DNA from: Longitalea luteola
GTDB taxonomy: Bacteria; Bacteroidota; Bacteroidia; Chitinophagales; Chitinophagaceae
Length of the DNA: 64,000 nucleotides
Direction of reading: 5' to 3'
NCBI RefSeq assembly: GCF_017356035.1
Contig: NZ_JAFIQX010000001.1
Coordinates: forward strand, 744,001 to 808,000
Part shown: positions 35,196-43,868 of the stretch, piece after piece
Numbering within the stretch: the stretch's first letter is position 1
Layout: each line of letters begins with the position of its first letter
The notes under the pieces: generated by a model
What the model saw: the letters and a program-made list of their open reading frames with translations, nothing else
What the model was told of the DNA's origin: nothing
Databases searched by the model: none
Made by a program: the position numbers and the translations under genes

Positions 35196-37127
35196 ATGAA
35201 GGGGAACTGTACACTCATTCTATTTATTGTACTTAGTTATTACGCTGGGGGGCAGTCCTCACCAGGCAGCCAATGTCCCGCCAATATTGACTTTGAGGCA
35301 GGCTCACTTTTACATTGGAAATGTTTTACCGGGAAAACCAGCGTTGCGAATAATGACAACGCCATTACTGTCAGTACTTCCATGCCCATTACAGGCAGGC
35401 ATACCCTATATACCAAAGGTGCAGCTACCGACCTCGATCCCTATGGCAGGTTTCCGGTGAATGCACCCGATGGCAGCGGATATGCGGTTCGGTTAGGCAA
35501 TAATATCAATGGGTCAGAAGCAGAGCGCATCTCCTACGAGTTCACCGTTCCCACCAATGCCAATGATGCTTCTTTCACATACCGCTATGCAGTCGTATTC
35601 CAGGATCCCGGCCATAACCCAAATGAACAACCCAGGTTCATTGCCCGCATGCTCGATGTGGCCACCAACGCCTACCTGCCCTGCGCCTCCAACGAATATA
35701 TTGCTACAGCTGCATTGCCTGGCTTTCAAACATCACCGGTTGATAAGTCTGTGAAATATAAATCATGGTCATCGGTATTCCTGAACCTGGGGGCGTACGC
35801 CGGTAAACGCCTGCAGCTGGAGTTCACTACAGCCGACTGCACGCGTGGTGCGCACTGGGGTTACGCTTATGTTGATGTGGGGGATTGTAACGTTACCGCA
35901 TCGGCACTGTATGAATGTAATCCCAACATTGCCAGCTTTACAGGCCCGCCCGGATTTCAGGAATATAAATGGTACGATAACAATTTCAGCACGGTGCTGG
36001 GTACCGGCGAAACGTTGGTGCTTAATCCTGCGCCGAAGATCAATAATGTGAATGTAGTGGTCATACCCTTTAATGGCTTTGGCTGCAGCGATACGTTGCA
36101 GGCTTCAATCTATCCCATGCTGCCGCTGGCCGATGCCGGGCCGGATACGCTTATTTGTCCGGGCAAACCGGTGTCATTGGGAACGCCGGGTGCCAGCGGG
36201 TTTACCTACGCGTGGTCACCAGCCATCAACTTATCCGATCCGCTCGTTGCCCAGCCGGTTGGTACGCCGCCCGGTCCGGTCGCCTATGAGCTAACAGTCA
36301 CCAATGCAGAAAGCGGTTGTATTGATAAAGACACGATGAACATTACTGTTTTTCAACCGATCGCTATTGGTGTTTCACCTGATGAAACAATTTGTGAAGG
36401 CCAGTCGGTAAACCTGCATGTAACAGGAACCGCGGTGGAATATCTGTGGTCGCCGGCCCAGGGTTTAAGTAACGCCAATATCCGCGATCCAATAGCAATA
36501 CCGCAACAAACCACTACTTACCGCGTGGTGGGCTTCGATGGCCACCAGTGTTTTACCGATACCGGGTTCATTAAAGTGCTGGTGAATCAGAAACCAAGGG
36601 TAAATGTAGGTCCCGATATTGTGCAGGCTACCGGCACTAGCTACACGTTTTCACCTGTGACCGCAAATGGGCCTATTGTCAACTGGCAGTGGTCGCCTGG
36701 GAATGACCTCAGCTGCACCAATTGTGCAACGCCGGTAGCCGCTGTTAAAAAGAATGTGACCTATTATGCTACGGTGACCAATGAACACGGTTGTGTAGCC
36801 ACTGATTCCATGCAGATAAGAACTTTTTGTTTGAACACCCAGGTATTTATACCCAATGCATTTTCACCTGATGGGGATGGGGTGAATGACGTATTTATGG
36901 TACGCGGCAAAGGTATCGGACAGGTACGTTCGTTCCGTATCTTTTCGCGCTGGGGCGAACTGGTTTTTGAGAGAACGAATTTCCTGCCGAATGATCCGGC
37001 CTTCGGCTGGGACGGAAGGGTAAGAGGAAAAGCAGGTCCGCCGGAAGTATATGTGTATACGGCCGATGTGGTTTGTGAGAATGATCTCATTAATACGTAT
37101 AAGGGAAACGTAACATTGTTAAAATAG
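35196..37127 (+). CDS. Secreted T9SS cargo protein with gliding-motility-type C-terminal domain
   Basis: A 643-residue protein with a signal peptide (ending YYAGGQ), an N-terminal beta-sandwich of about 200 residues with paired cysteines, several Ig/PKD-like repeats (CPGKPVSLG, ICEGQSVNLHVTG, TYRVVGFDGHQCFTDTG) and a C-terminal CHU_C domain. The latter has IPNAFSPDGDGVNDVFMVRG, FRIFSRWGELVFE, GWDGRVRG and the terminal TYKGNVTLLK. This domain directs export by the type IX secretion system and is usually cell-surface or secreted. The next gene is a PorP/SprF homologue, a frequent arrangement for such cargo. Confidence 0.92.
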   Translation: MKGNCTLILFIVLSYYAGGQSSPGSQCPANIDFEAGSLLHWKCFTGKTSVANNDNAITVSTSMPITGRHTLYTKGAATDLDPYGRFPVNAPDGSGYAVRLGNNINGSEAERISYEFTVPTNANDASFTYRYAVVFQDPGHNPNEQPRFIARMLDVATNAYLPCASNEYIATAALPGFQTSPVDKSVKYKSWSSVFLNLGAYAGKRLQLEFTTADCTRGAHWGYAYVDVGDCNVTASALYECNPNIASFTGPPGFQEYKWYDNNFSTVLGTGETLVLNPAPKINNVNVVVIPFNGFGCSDTLQASIYPMLPLADAGPDTLICPGKPVSLGTPGASGFTYAWSPAINLSDPLVAQPVGTPPGPVAYELTVTNAESGCIDKDTMNITVFQPIAIGVSPDETICEGQSVNLHVTGTAVEYLWSPAQGLSNANIRDPIAIPQQTTTYRVVGFDGHQCFTDTGFIKVLVNQKPRVNVGPDIVQATGTSYTFSPVTANGPIVNWQWSPGNDLSCTNCATPVAAVKKNVTYYATVTNEHGCVATDSMQIRTFCLNTQVFIPNAFSPDGDGVNDVFMVRGKGIGQVRSFRIFSRWGELVFERTNFLPNDPAFGWDGRVRGKAGPPEVYVYTADVVCENDLINTYKGNVTLLK

Positions 37128-37131
37128 CTGG

Positions 37132-37377
37132 AATAAATCACAAACCTCAAATCGCAAGAACCAAATAAGAAATCACAAACCTCAAATCGCAAGAACCAAA
37201 TAAGAAATAACAAATTTCAAATCGCAAGAACCAAATAAGAAATCACAAATTTCAAATCGCAAGAACCAAATAAGAAATCACAAACCTCAAATCGCAAGAA
37301 CCAAATAAAAAATCACAAACCTCAAATCGCAAGAACCAAATAATAATAACAGAAATTTCAAATCGCAACATCCCAAT
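37132..37377. repeat. Tandem array of 35-bp units
   Basis: Six consecutive 35-bp units plus one degenerate 36-bp unit start five bases after the T9SS cargo stop. Each has the parts ATCACAAACCTCAAATCGC and AAGAACCAAAT; copies 3 and 4 carry TT for CC in the middle. There are no spacers, so it is not CRISPR. Sequence at about 37391-37470 (TTTGGTTCTTG, GATTTGGTTTGTGATC) is an inverted degenerate relative. Confidence 0.95.
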
Positions 37378-37484
37378 AAATCTCAAATCAGAAATGGTTC
37401 TTTTGGTATTGGGATTTTAGTTGTCTTTTTTTGGTTCTTGGAGTTTGGTCTTGTGATTTGGTTTGTGATCTTAAAGTTATCATC

Positions 37485-38516
37485 ATGCGCCAATGTTTAC
37501 TCTATATACTATTCTGTTCTCTTTTTCCTGCACGGCAGTTACAAGGCCAGGATATTCATTTTTCGCAATTCTATGAATTTCCCTTATTGCGTAACCCGGC
37601 GCTCGCAGGCATTTTCTCCGGTAATTTCCGGTTAACCGGCGCTTACCGCAACCAATGGCAAAGTGTTACCGTACCTTACAGAACCATGGCCATCAGCGGT
37701 GAATGTAAATTATTACGCGGCTTTACAACCGGTGATTTTATAACGACCGGCTTTCAGCTTACCAATGATGTGGCCGGTGATTCAAAGCTGCAGCGTATCC
37801 AGGTGCTGCCGGTGATCAATTACCACAAGTTGTTGAATGAAGACAGAACCACTTTTATTTCCCTGGCTTTTATGGGAGGTGCTGTTAATGAACATTTCGA
37901 TGCTTCCAAACTCCGGTTCGACGATCAGTATATGAACGGCGCCTATAGTGTTTCAAACCCAACCCGGCAGCAAATTGGGTCCACAAGGTTTACATACTGG
38001 GATGTTTCTGCAGGTATAAGTTTTAAAACAAGTCTTGGCAACAATACCAACCTGTACGTAGGAGGCAGTGTTTTCCATCTGGCAGAGCCACACGCGGCTT
38101 TTACGAAAGAATACGACGTGCGGTTGAACCGGAAATATGGCGTTAATGCGGGATTGTCGGCATGGATCAACAAGATGGATAAGATCGTTGTGTATGCCGA
38201 TTGTTTTGCGCAGGGCGGCAACCGTTTGATCCAGGGCGGCGGTTTGTTCACCCATTGCTTTGATGAGAATGGGGATGAAGCGGCCCTGTCGGTGGGGGTA
38301 GGAGGCACTTTGCGCTGGAAAGATGCTTTTGTGCCAATTATTAAACTATATACGCATCAATTAGGCATCGGGCTTAGTTATGATGTTAACATCAGTAAGC
38401 TTACCACTGCTTCGCAGTTCAGGGGCGGTTTTGAGTTGTCGTTATCCTATACTGGTTTATGGAAGCGGCTGGCCGAAAGTTTAGAGAAGGTTGAATGTCC
38501 GATCAAAATATGGTAG
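37485..38516 (+). CDS. PorP/SprF family type IX secretion-associated membrane protein
   Basis: A 343-residue protein with a signal peptide (ending LQGQ) followed by DIHFSQFYEFPLLRNPALAGIFSGNFRLTGAYRNQW, the hallmark start of PorP/SprF proteins, and a predicted outer-membrane beta-barrel ending in an aromatic-rich strand. Family members attach T9SS cargo to the cell surface or help its secretion, and are commonly encoded next to the cargo; here that is the CHU_C protein just upstream. The ATG at 37485 begins the signal peptide; the in-frame 37431 codon lies in repeat-derived sequence. The 35-bp array separates the pair, so they may be only loosely co-transcribed. Confidence 0.92.
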   Translation: MRQCLLYILFCSLFPARQLQGQDIHFSQFYEFPLLRNPALAGIFSGNFRLTGAYRNQWQSVTVPYRTMAISGECKLLRGFTTGDFITTGFQLTNDVAGDSKLQRIQVLPVINYHKLLNEDRTTFISLAFMGGAVNEHFDASKLRFDDQYMNGAYSVSNPTRQQIGSTRFTYWDVSAGISFKTSLGNNTNLYVGGSVFHLAEPHAAFTKEYDVRLNRKYGVNAGLSAWINKMDKIVVYADCFAQGGNRLIQGGGLFTHCFDENGDEAALSVGVGGTLRWKDAFVPIIKLYTHQLGIGLSYDVNISKLTTASQFRGGFELSLSYTGLWKRLAESLEKVECPIKIW

Positions 38517-38567
38517 GCGCTTTTTACCCAATAAGTCGCGCCCATGATGGCGTTAAGTGGAATCACC

Positions 38568-39083
38568 CTAGGCTTCTCTAAGCCATTGCAGCATATGCGG
38601 GTAAACCGGGTCGCCGGGCTGGGCATGGGCTGGTTCAATGGTCATTTTATAATATTGTAGCATAGGAGTGCCAAAATAGCGGCCTTCCCTGAAGTTTTCT
38701 ACGATATTACTTCCGCCTGCCTGATAACCGGCATCATGGAATACCAGGTGCGGATCGAACTGCAGGTGTAAACAGGCGGCATATGACCAGGCGATGGCCA
38801 TCATTTCTTCTGCTTCGCGCATAGGGCTGTTGTTAATATCGTGCTGGTTAAGGGTTAAACGGCTGGCAGGTGCAACCACAGCTATATGTCCGGCTTCATG
38901 CAGGATATCTCCGGGATACAGCAACGCATCTGTATCGATAACAACATGTCCGTTTTCAATGCTTAAGCCGGGCAAAAAACTATCCGTTTCAATTTTTTTG
39001 AAAAGGGTAGGGATGCCAATCCTGTGTAAGAAAGCTACACAATTACTTATGATAGCTGCATTTTCGGCGTTTTGGCTGTTCAT
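38568..39083 (-). CDS. Uncharacterised protein with HEAGH zinc-site-like motif
   Basis: A 171-residue soluble protein without signal peptide. It contains DILHEAGHIAVVAP (about 59-72), the HExxH pattern of zinc peptidases, and a downstream acidic stretch REAEEMMAIAWSYAA that could supply the third ligand. The family is not one I can name; the context is not a known toxin or ImmA/IrrE system. It could be a small metallopeptidase or a structural metal protein. The T9SS gene converges with it at its 3' end. Confidence 0.7.
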   Translation of the reverse strand: MNSQNAENAAIISNCVAFLHRIGIPTLFKKIETDSFLPGLSIENGHVVIDTDALLYPGDILHEAGHIAVVAPASRLTLNQHDINNSPMREAEEMMAIAWSYAACLHLQFDPHLVFHDAGYQAGGSNIVENFREGRYFGTPMLQYYKMTIEPAHAQPGDPVYPHMLQWLREA

Positions 39084-39141
39084 GATGTGATTGTTGATGC
39101 GCGGCTAAGATAGTAAGATTACACCGCTATTGGCGCGGGCA

Positions 39142-39177
39142 AAAAAAGGTCCTGCTGGTGAAAGCAGGACCTTTTTA
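39142..39177. terminator. Hairpin terminator
   Basis: AAGGTCCTGCT and AGCAGGACCTT pair around a 6-nt loop (about 39147-39173), with A and T runs on either side. It ends the lipocalin-like gene on the minus strand; the stem is symmetric enough to work both ways. Confidence 0.9.
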
Positions 39178-39201
39178 ATCCGTTGCCGGTTTGTTTGGGG
39201 T

Positions 39202-39951
39202 TTATAATAACTTGGTGGTGAATTTCCAGAGTTCTTCTGTATATCCACTGATCAGCACCAGCTGCGTGGCGCTGATGGATTTGATATTCCAGATACGTTG
39301 CTGGTTCTCAATGGTCACAATGATCGATTTGTTATCGGGGCCGAATACCCATCTGCCGCTTTCTGTAACTTTTAATGACTGCGCCTCATATTCACCGTTC
39401 TGTTTAAAATGCGCATAAGCACCTTTGATGAGCTTACTGGCCATTTTTAACTGTGCTTCTGATCTTCCGGGTACTTCGCGGCGTTGTAAAAACCATTTTT
39501 TGCTGATCTGGCTTTTAGTGGCAGCCACGGTCTTGATCTGCGGAAGGGGTTGTTCAATATTGTCGGATTCAGTGGGATTGGTGCGGGTCATGATGAAAGC
39601 ACCTTCGCCTATTGACAGGATCAGCTTGTCATTGTTCAGGGCCAGGATCTTTGATTCATTCGAACTGCCTTTGTAAGAAGTCAACCGCACTTTGCTGGTA
39701 GATTCGTTCAGGCTCCATACACCTTCGTCAGGGTTATTCATCACCAAAGCCTTATAATGATTGTTGGCTTTGAAGTAAAATGTCATTCCACTGAAATATT
39801 CTTTAGCTAATTTTAAGGTGTTTGTATCGTAGATCTGTTTGTTGTAGATGTCGTAATATTTCCACTTACCAACCAGCGAGTCAGTTTTTTGGGCTTGTAC
39901 GGATAGCGATAAACCAATAGGAAATAGGAATAGGAATCTAATTTTGTTCAT
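39202..39951 (-). CDS. Secreted protein with two lipocalin-like domains
   Basis: A 249-residue protein with a signal peptide ending VQAQ. The mature part seems to consist of two related halves: LVGKWKYYDIYNK...GVWSLNESTSKVRLT...LSI and SKKWFLQRREV...GRWVFGPDNKSIIVTI...ISATQLVLISG. Each has the K-W start and G-x-W centre of lipocalin-like (DUF4488/DUF5004-type) domains of Bacteroidota. Function is unknown; such proteins are thought to bind small ligands. Confidence 0.65.
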   Translation of the reverse strand: MNKIRFLFLFPIGLSLSVQAQKTDSLVGKWKYYDIYNKQIYDTNTLKLAKEYFSGMTFYFKANNHYKALVMNNPDEGVWSLNESTSKVRLTSYKGSSNESKILALNNDKLILSIGEGAFIMTRTNPTESDNIEQPLPQIKTVAATKSQISKKWFLQRREVPGRSEAQLKMASKLIKGAYAHFKQNGEYEAQSLKVTESGRWVFGPDNKSIIVTIENQQRIWNIKSISATQLVLISGYTEELWKFTTKLL

Positions 39952-40253
39952 GATTTTGGTTTGTACGGTTCCTGGCGCTTATCTGTCATAGGATAATTAG
40001 GATAACGCTCAACAGAGCCGGGTAATTGCACTTATTAACTAAATTTTGCCAATGAAGATAATAACTTGACAGCATACGTGCAAGAACCTGCACCAACCTT
40101 TTGTTTTTATGCGATCAGAATGCGTTGCCATTTGCAATTCTGCACCAAACAGCCCTGTGAAAATTTTTTTTATGCGGCAACACAATAAATTTCAAGTCGT
40201 TTTTTTAAGAGATGCGCATCATTTTTCCCTAACATGGAAAATGTGAATTTCTT
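39952..40253. other. Gene-free stretch
   Basis: About 300 bp between two minus-strand genes, A/T-rich, with no word repeats. I see no gene, RNA or convincing terminator in it. Confidence 0.4.
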
Positions 40254-42275
40254 TTACCGCAGAAGTACCGTAGTTCCCCGTTTGTTAATCTTTTCACCGG
40301 TATCGATCAACGTATATTGAAGCATCCAGACAAAGACGCCAGTCGATTGCAGCGCCCCATTAATGCGGCCATCCCATTTTTTCGTCCAGTTATTGGTGCT
40401 GAACACCAGCTGGCCGTAGCGGTTATAGATATTAAATTTCAGATCCCTGGCCTTCCAGGCATTAAGCGGGTACAGGTAGTCGTTCTTGCCATCGCCATTG
40501 GGGGTAAACGCATTAGGTACATCGATAATACAACTGTTCACCACTTTCATCTGATGCACAGCCGTATCGAAGCAATGGATATTATTCTCTACAATAAGGC
40601 GGATGTTATAGATCTTCGAGCCAATGGCAACCGTCGGGTAGCTTTCTGGAAACGGATTTTGCAATGAACTGCCGTTGCCGTTACCGAAATCCCAGTTCCA
40701 GGAAATAATATTGCCGATGCTGCTATCGGTAAAGACGGCTTTTTCCTGTGGACACAAAATTTCCGGGAACAAAAAATGGGCATCGAGGAAATTATCGAGC
40801 ATTACGGTTGATACCGTCGTGTCTTTACATACGCCGTTGGATACAGCAAGAGTAACCTGTTTGGGGCCAAACCTGTTGAAGATATGCTGGGGATCCTGTA
40901 AAGTACTGCTGCCTTCATTATTAAAATTCCATTTCCATTCGTTAACTCCATTGTTGGTGTTGTGCTGAAAATTCACGGTGTCTGCTTTACAACCATACAG
41001 GATCTCATAAGTGAAATCGGCATTCACCGTATCGCTGGTAGTGAAAGGCACGGCAGCCCCTGCAGGGGTTTGCTGGCCACATTCGTCGATGATGGTATTG
41101 CCATCGTTGCCAGGTTGTAAATGCACCTGATAATTGCCGGCGGTTAGTATGGGGGCCGATAATTGTACGAATATGGAAGTGGTAACGCCATTTACGCAAT
41201 TACCGGAAGCGCCGGTAACACTGACCGGCGTTGAACCGGTAACCCGAAAATCACTGCCATTCGCAGCAATGGAATTGCAGTTAATGGGCCGGCGGAAAAC
41301 AAGTTCCAGCTTGTCGGGAGCACAGGCCACCGGTTTAATATTATCCATGGGAGTAGGCTGTACAGGATCAACCGTCACTGCAAAGTGATCACCTACCGGT
41401 ACGCTGTTGTCGCAATTGTCGAGCAGGGTGTTGCCATCGGATCCGTTCTTAATGCTGACAGTGTAATTCCCGGGCGGCAATGCATTGCTCATGGTAAGCA
41501 CCACTGTATCCATATCAAAACTGTTGCTGCAGCCAAGGCCCCGGGCCGATACAATAGTGGCAGCGGCCGGCGATAATACAAAATCGCTGCCGTTGGTGGC
41601 CAGGCTGCTGCACTTGATCTTTTTGTTCATGATGACGGTGACCGTTACGCCTCCGCAACCTGCTATGCTTTTGGCCATCTTCGGCACTTGTGGGTCGTTG
41701 ATCACGGCAGTTCCACCGCCAAACGAAAGTTTATAGCCGAACTGGTTATCCGAAAAATGACTCACCAGTAACAGGTAGGTGTGGCCCTGGATGATCGTGG
41801 GCATGGTGCTGAACGAATTGAGATTATCCGCGGGATTGGAAGCACATTGTATGAAATTCACACCCGATCCCGAAGCGCCGGTAACACCATAGGTACCGGC
41901 CCAGTTGCCAGTGATTATTAATGAGGGATCGGTAAATACATCGTTCGCATTGCGGCCGGTAATGTCATATAACATCCAGTCGTAATCGTCGTTGGCGTTG
42001 TTGGGTGTTACCAGGAAACCCAGGGTGCCGGTCTGGTAACAGGTAAAGCGATACCAGAAAGGATTTTTATCAGCATATGCAGCGCCATCGCCGGTACAAC
42101 CGGGAACAGTAAGATTGTGGGAAGAACAAATGGGCACATTTGATTGCGCGAAAGTATTCAGACCGCATACAGGAAAAGCAGTGGATGGCGTTTGACCAAG
42201 GGTTGTGCAGTTCTGGGCCAAAAGGCGGCTACACATGAACATCAGTATCAGCAGCCAGAAAAATCTCATATGCAT
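40254..42275 (-). CDS. Secreted T9SS cargo protein with PKD and CHU_C domains
   Basis: A 673-residue protein with a signal peptide (ending RLLAQ). A cysteine-containing N-terminal domain (about 20-200) is followed by two repeats of Ig-like type (AGCGGVTVTVIMNKKIKCSS, and a similar PTPMDNIKPVACAP). Two PKD-like repeats follow (EWKWNFNNEG and SWNWDFGNG), then a C-terminal CHU_C domain: VPNAFTPNGDGKNDYLYPL, FNIYNRYGQLVFSTNNW, KWDGRINGALQSTGVFVW. Export by the type IX system is expected. No catalytic domain is seen, so an adhesive or structural role is likely. Confidence 0.92.
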   Translation of the reverse strand: MHMRFFWLLILMFMCSRLLAQNCTTLGQTPSTAFPVCGLNTFAQSNVPICSSHNLTVPGCTGDGAAYADKNPFWYRFTCYQTGTLGFLVTPNNANDDYDWMLYDITGRNANDVFTDPSLIITGNWAGTYGVTGASGSGVNFIQCASNPADNLNSFSTMPTIIQGHTYLLLVSHFSDNQFGYKLSFGGGTAVINDPQVPKMAKSIAGCGGVTVTVIMNKKIKCSSLATNGSDFVLSPAAATIVSARGLGCSNSFDMDTVVLTMSNALPPGNYTVSIKNGSDGNTLLDNCDNSVPVGDHFAVTVDPVQPTPMDNIKPVACAPDKLELVFRRPINCNSIAANGSDFRVTGSTPVSVTGASGNCVNGVTTSIFVQLSAPILTAGNYQVHLQPGNDGNTIIDECGQQTPAGAAVPFTTSDTVNADFTYEILYGCKADTVNFQHNTNNGVNEWKWNFNNEGSSTLQDPQHIFNRFGPKQVTLAVSNGVCKDTTVSTVMLDNFLDAHFLFPEILCPQEKAVFTDSSIGNIISWNWDFGNGNGSSLQNPFPESYPTVAIGSKIYNIRLIVENNIHCFDTAVHQMKVVNSCIIDVPNAFTPNGDGKNDYLYPLNAWKARDLKFNIYNRYGQLVFSTNNWTKKWDGRINGALQSTGVFVWMLQYTLIDTGEKINKRGTTVLLR

Positions 42276-42364
42276 AGGTCATTGACTACAAAAAACAAGG
42301 TAACGTTGCAGCAGCATGAAATTTGACACTTCACCGATCAATAAATATGATTACGGTTTCGGGC

Positions 42365-43132
42365 TTACCACAGTGGGGGTGTTTTAAAAAAATCATGCGG
42401 TGTTTGTCCGGTAAATGACCTGAAATCCTTTATAAAATGCGCCTGGTCGTAATAACCTGCCGAATAGGCAGCATCGGTAAGGTTTACGTTAGAAGAATAA
42501 TTTTCGATCAGGTTCTTTAACCGGATGATAGCGGCAAAATGTTTAGGGGAAGTGCCCGTGATCTTTCTGAACCTTTTTTCGAAGGGATCGCGGCTGATGG
42601 GCAGCGCCAACAAAAGCTCTTTTATTTTAATATTTCCCTTCGATAATTTGATCTGGTGAATGGCTTCGCTCACCAGTACATCAGGTGCTGTTTTTTTTAA
42701 TTCGGACAATAAGAACCGTTCAACCAGTTCAATACGTTGCTGGTTATTTTCAGCTGCCGCCAGCGTTTCTTCCAGGGCATTCACTTTCGAACGGTGAATT
42801 AAATTATCGAGCGATACACTGATACTGCCGATCTCATGCATGGGTTGTTTAAAAAAAGCAGCAGCGCCGCCTTCTTTGAATATTACCAGCAGGTTGGCAG
42901 AATGTTGTGCATAATCTACGAGGCGGCTTGCCTCCCGGATGCCGCTGATCACTGATGACGGAAATTCGTGCATGATGCCATTGTCGGAATAGCTGACATG
43001 TCCCCGAAGCCTGAACGCAATGACAATGGATGTATCAGGTAAGATCCGGTTTATCATGCCCTGTTCATATTCAATGAACAGGAAATGTTTAATATATGGT
43101 TGCAGAACTGGAGAAGGAAGAAAGAGGTCCAT
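42365..43132 (-). CDS. AraC-family transcriptional regulator
   Basis: A 255-residue protein. The first 145 residues resemble the DUF6597-type ligand-binding half common in Bacteroidota (YIKHFLFIEY, LPDTSIVIAFRLRG). The last 100 residues are an AraC HTH pair (about 155-250): IHQIKLSKGNIKIKELLLALPISRDPFEKRFRKITGTSPKHFAAIIRLKNLIE and LTDAAYSAGYYDQAHFIKDFRSFTGQTPHDF. It is divergent from the AHSA1 gene, whose promoter contains a perfect inverted repeat, so it is the obvious candidate regulator of that gene; direct evidence is absent. Confidence 0.93.
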   Translation of the reverse strand: MDLFLPSPVLQPYIKHFLFIEYEQGMINRILPDTSIVIAFRLRGHVSYSDNGIMHEFPSSVISGIREASRLVDYAQHSANLLVIFKEGGAAAFFKQPMHEIGSISVSLDNLIHRSKVNALEETLAAAENNQQRIELVERFLLSELKKTAPDVLVSEAIHQIKLSKGNIKIKELLLALPISRDPFEKRFRKITGTSPKHFAAIIRLKNLIENYSSNVNLTDAAYSAGYYDQAHFIKDFRSFTGQTPHDFFKTPPLW

Positions 43133-43252
43133 ACATGCCGGATTTCAGGTGTGCAAATCTACAACGCTTCCCATCGAAAATGGGCAGGCATTCTTTGATT
43201 GCCTGTTTTTTCACTATAACCGACAGATAGCCGGGATCGTTCAAAAAATAGT

Positions 43253-43282
43253 TTTGTGTAACCGCCGGGTTACATATATTTG
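43253..43282 (+). promoter_or_regulatory. Promoter of the AHSA1 gene with palindrome in the spacer
   Basis: -33 TTTG (43253-43256), an 18-bp spacer and -7 TATATTTG (43275-43282) form an excellent Bacteroidota promoter. The spacer contains GTAACC-GCCG-GGTTAC (43258-43273), a perfect inverted repeat positioned where a bound protein would block polymerase. Confidence 0.8.
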
Positions 43283-43291
43283 CAACCGGAT

Positions 43292-43303
43292 GGTTACATA
43301 ACC
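43292..43303 (+). promoter_or_regulatory. Second operator-like inverted repeat
   Basis: GGTTACATAACC is a palindrome of the same GGTTAC half-site and lies at or just after the expected transcript start. It strengthens the operator reading of the repeat in the promoter spacer. Confidence 0.6.
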
Positions 43304-43347
43304 GGTTATTGAAGGATCCATCTGATTAAACATTAAATTAATTACAG

Positions 43348-43785
43348 ATGAATAACGAACCATTGATCATAGAGCGCACTTACGATGCGCCGGCCGACAG
43401 GGTATGGGAGGCCATTACCAACAAAGACCAGATGCGCAAATGGTATTTCGATCTGGCCGATTTCAGGGCAGAACCTGGTTTCGAATTCGAGTTTGAAGGT
43501 GGCCCGGATGACAGAAAATACCTGCACAAATGCCGTGTAACCGAAGTGGTGGCCGGTAAAAAATTACAGTACAGCTGGCGGTATGAAGGTTATGAGGGAA
43601 ACTCTTTTGTAACGTTTGAATTGTTCGCCGAAGGCAATAAGACAAGGGTTAAACTAACACATGAAGGCCTGGAGACATTCCCGGCGAATAACGCAGATTT
43701 TGCCAAAAAGAATTTTATGGCGGGCTGGACAGACCTCATTGGTACTTTCCTCAAAGAATTCGTGGAGAAGCAACCAGTTTCATAA
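43348..43785 (+). CDS. AHSA1/SRPBCC family protein
   Basis: A 145-residue protein of the START-like SRPBCC superfamily. Typical segments are IERTYDAPADRVWEAITNKDQMRKWYF near the N-terminus, a centre with KCRVTEVVAGKKLQYSWRYEG, VTFELFAEGNKTRVKLTHEGLE and a final GWTDLIGTFLKEFVE. Bacterial AHSA1-like proteins bind hydrophobic ligands; most have no proven function. They are often paired with an ArsR repressor; here the neighbour is an AraC regulator. Confidence 0.92.
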   Translation: MNNEPLIIERTYDAPADRVWEAITNKDQMRKWYFDLADFRAEPGFEFEFEGGPDDRKYLHKCRVTEVVAGKKLQYSWRYEGYEGNSFVTFELFAEGNKTRVKLTHEGLETFPANNADFAKKNFMAGWTDLIGTFLKEFVEKQPVS

Positions 43786-43868
43786 AAAGTTACGCAATGG
43801 TATATGGTTCAGCGGGCGGAGGTGGATGGCTGATTCCGCTTCTGCCCACTGTCCATTACCTGCTGCAG

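Noticed and set aside
37132-37377. CRISPR-like array
   Set aside because: The 35-bp units are directly adjacent with no variable spacers, and no cas gene is present.
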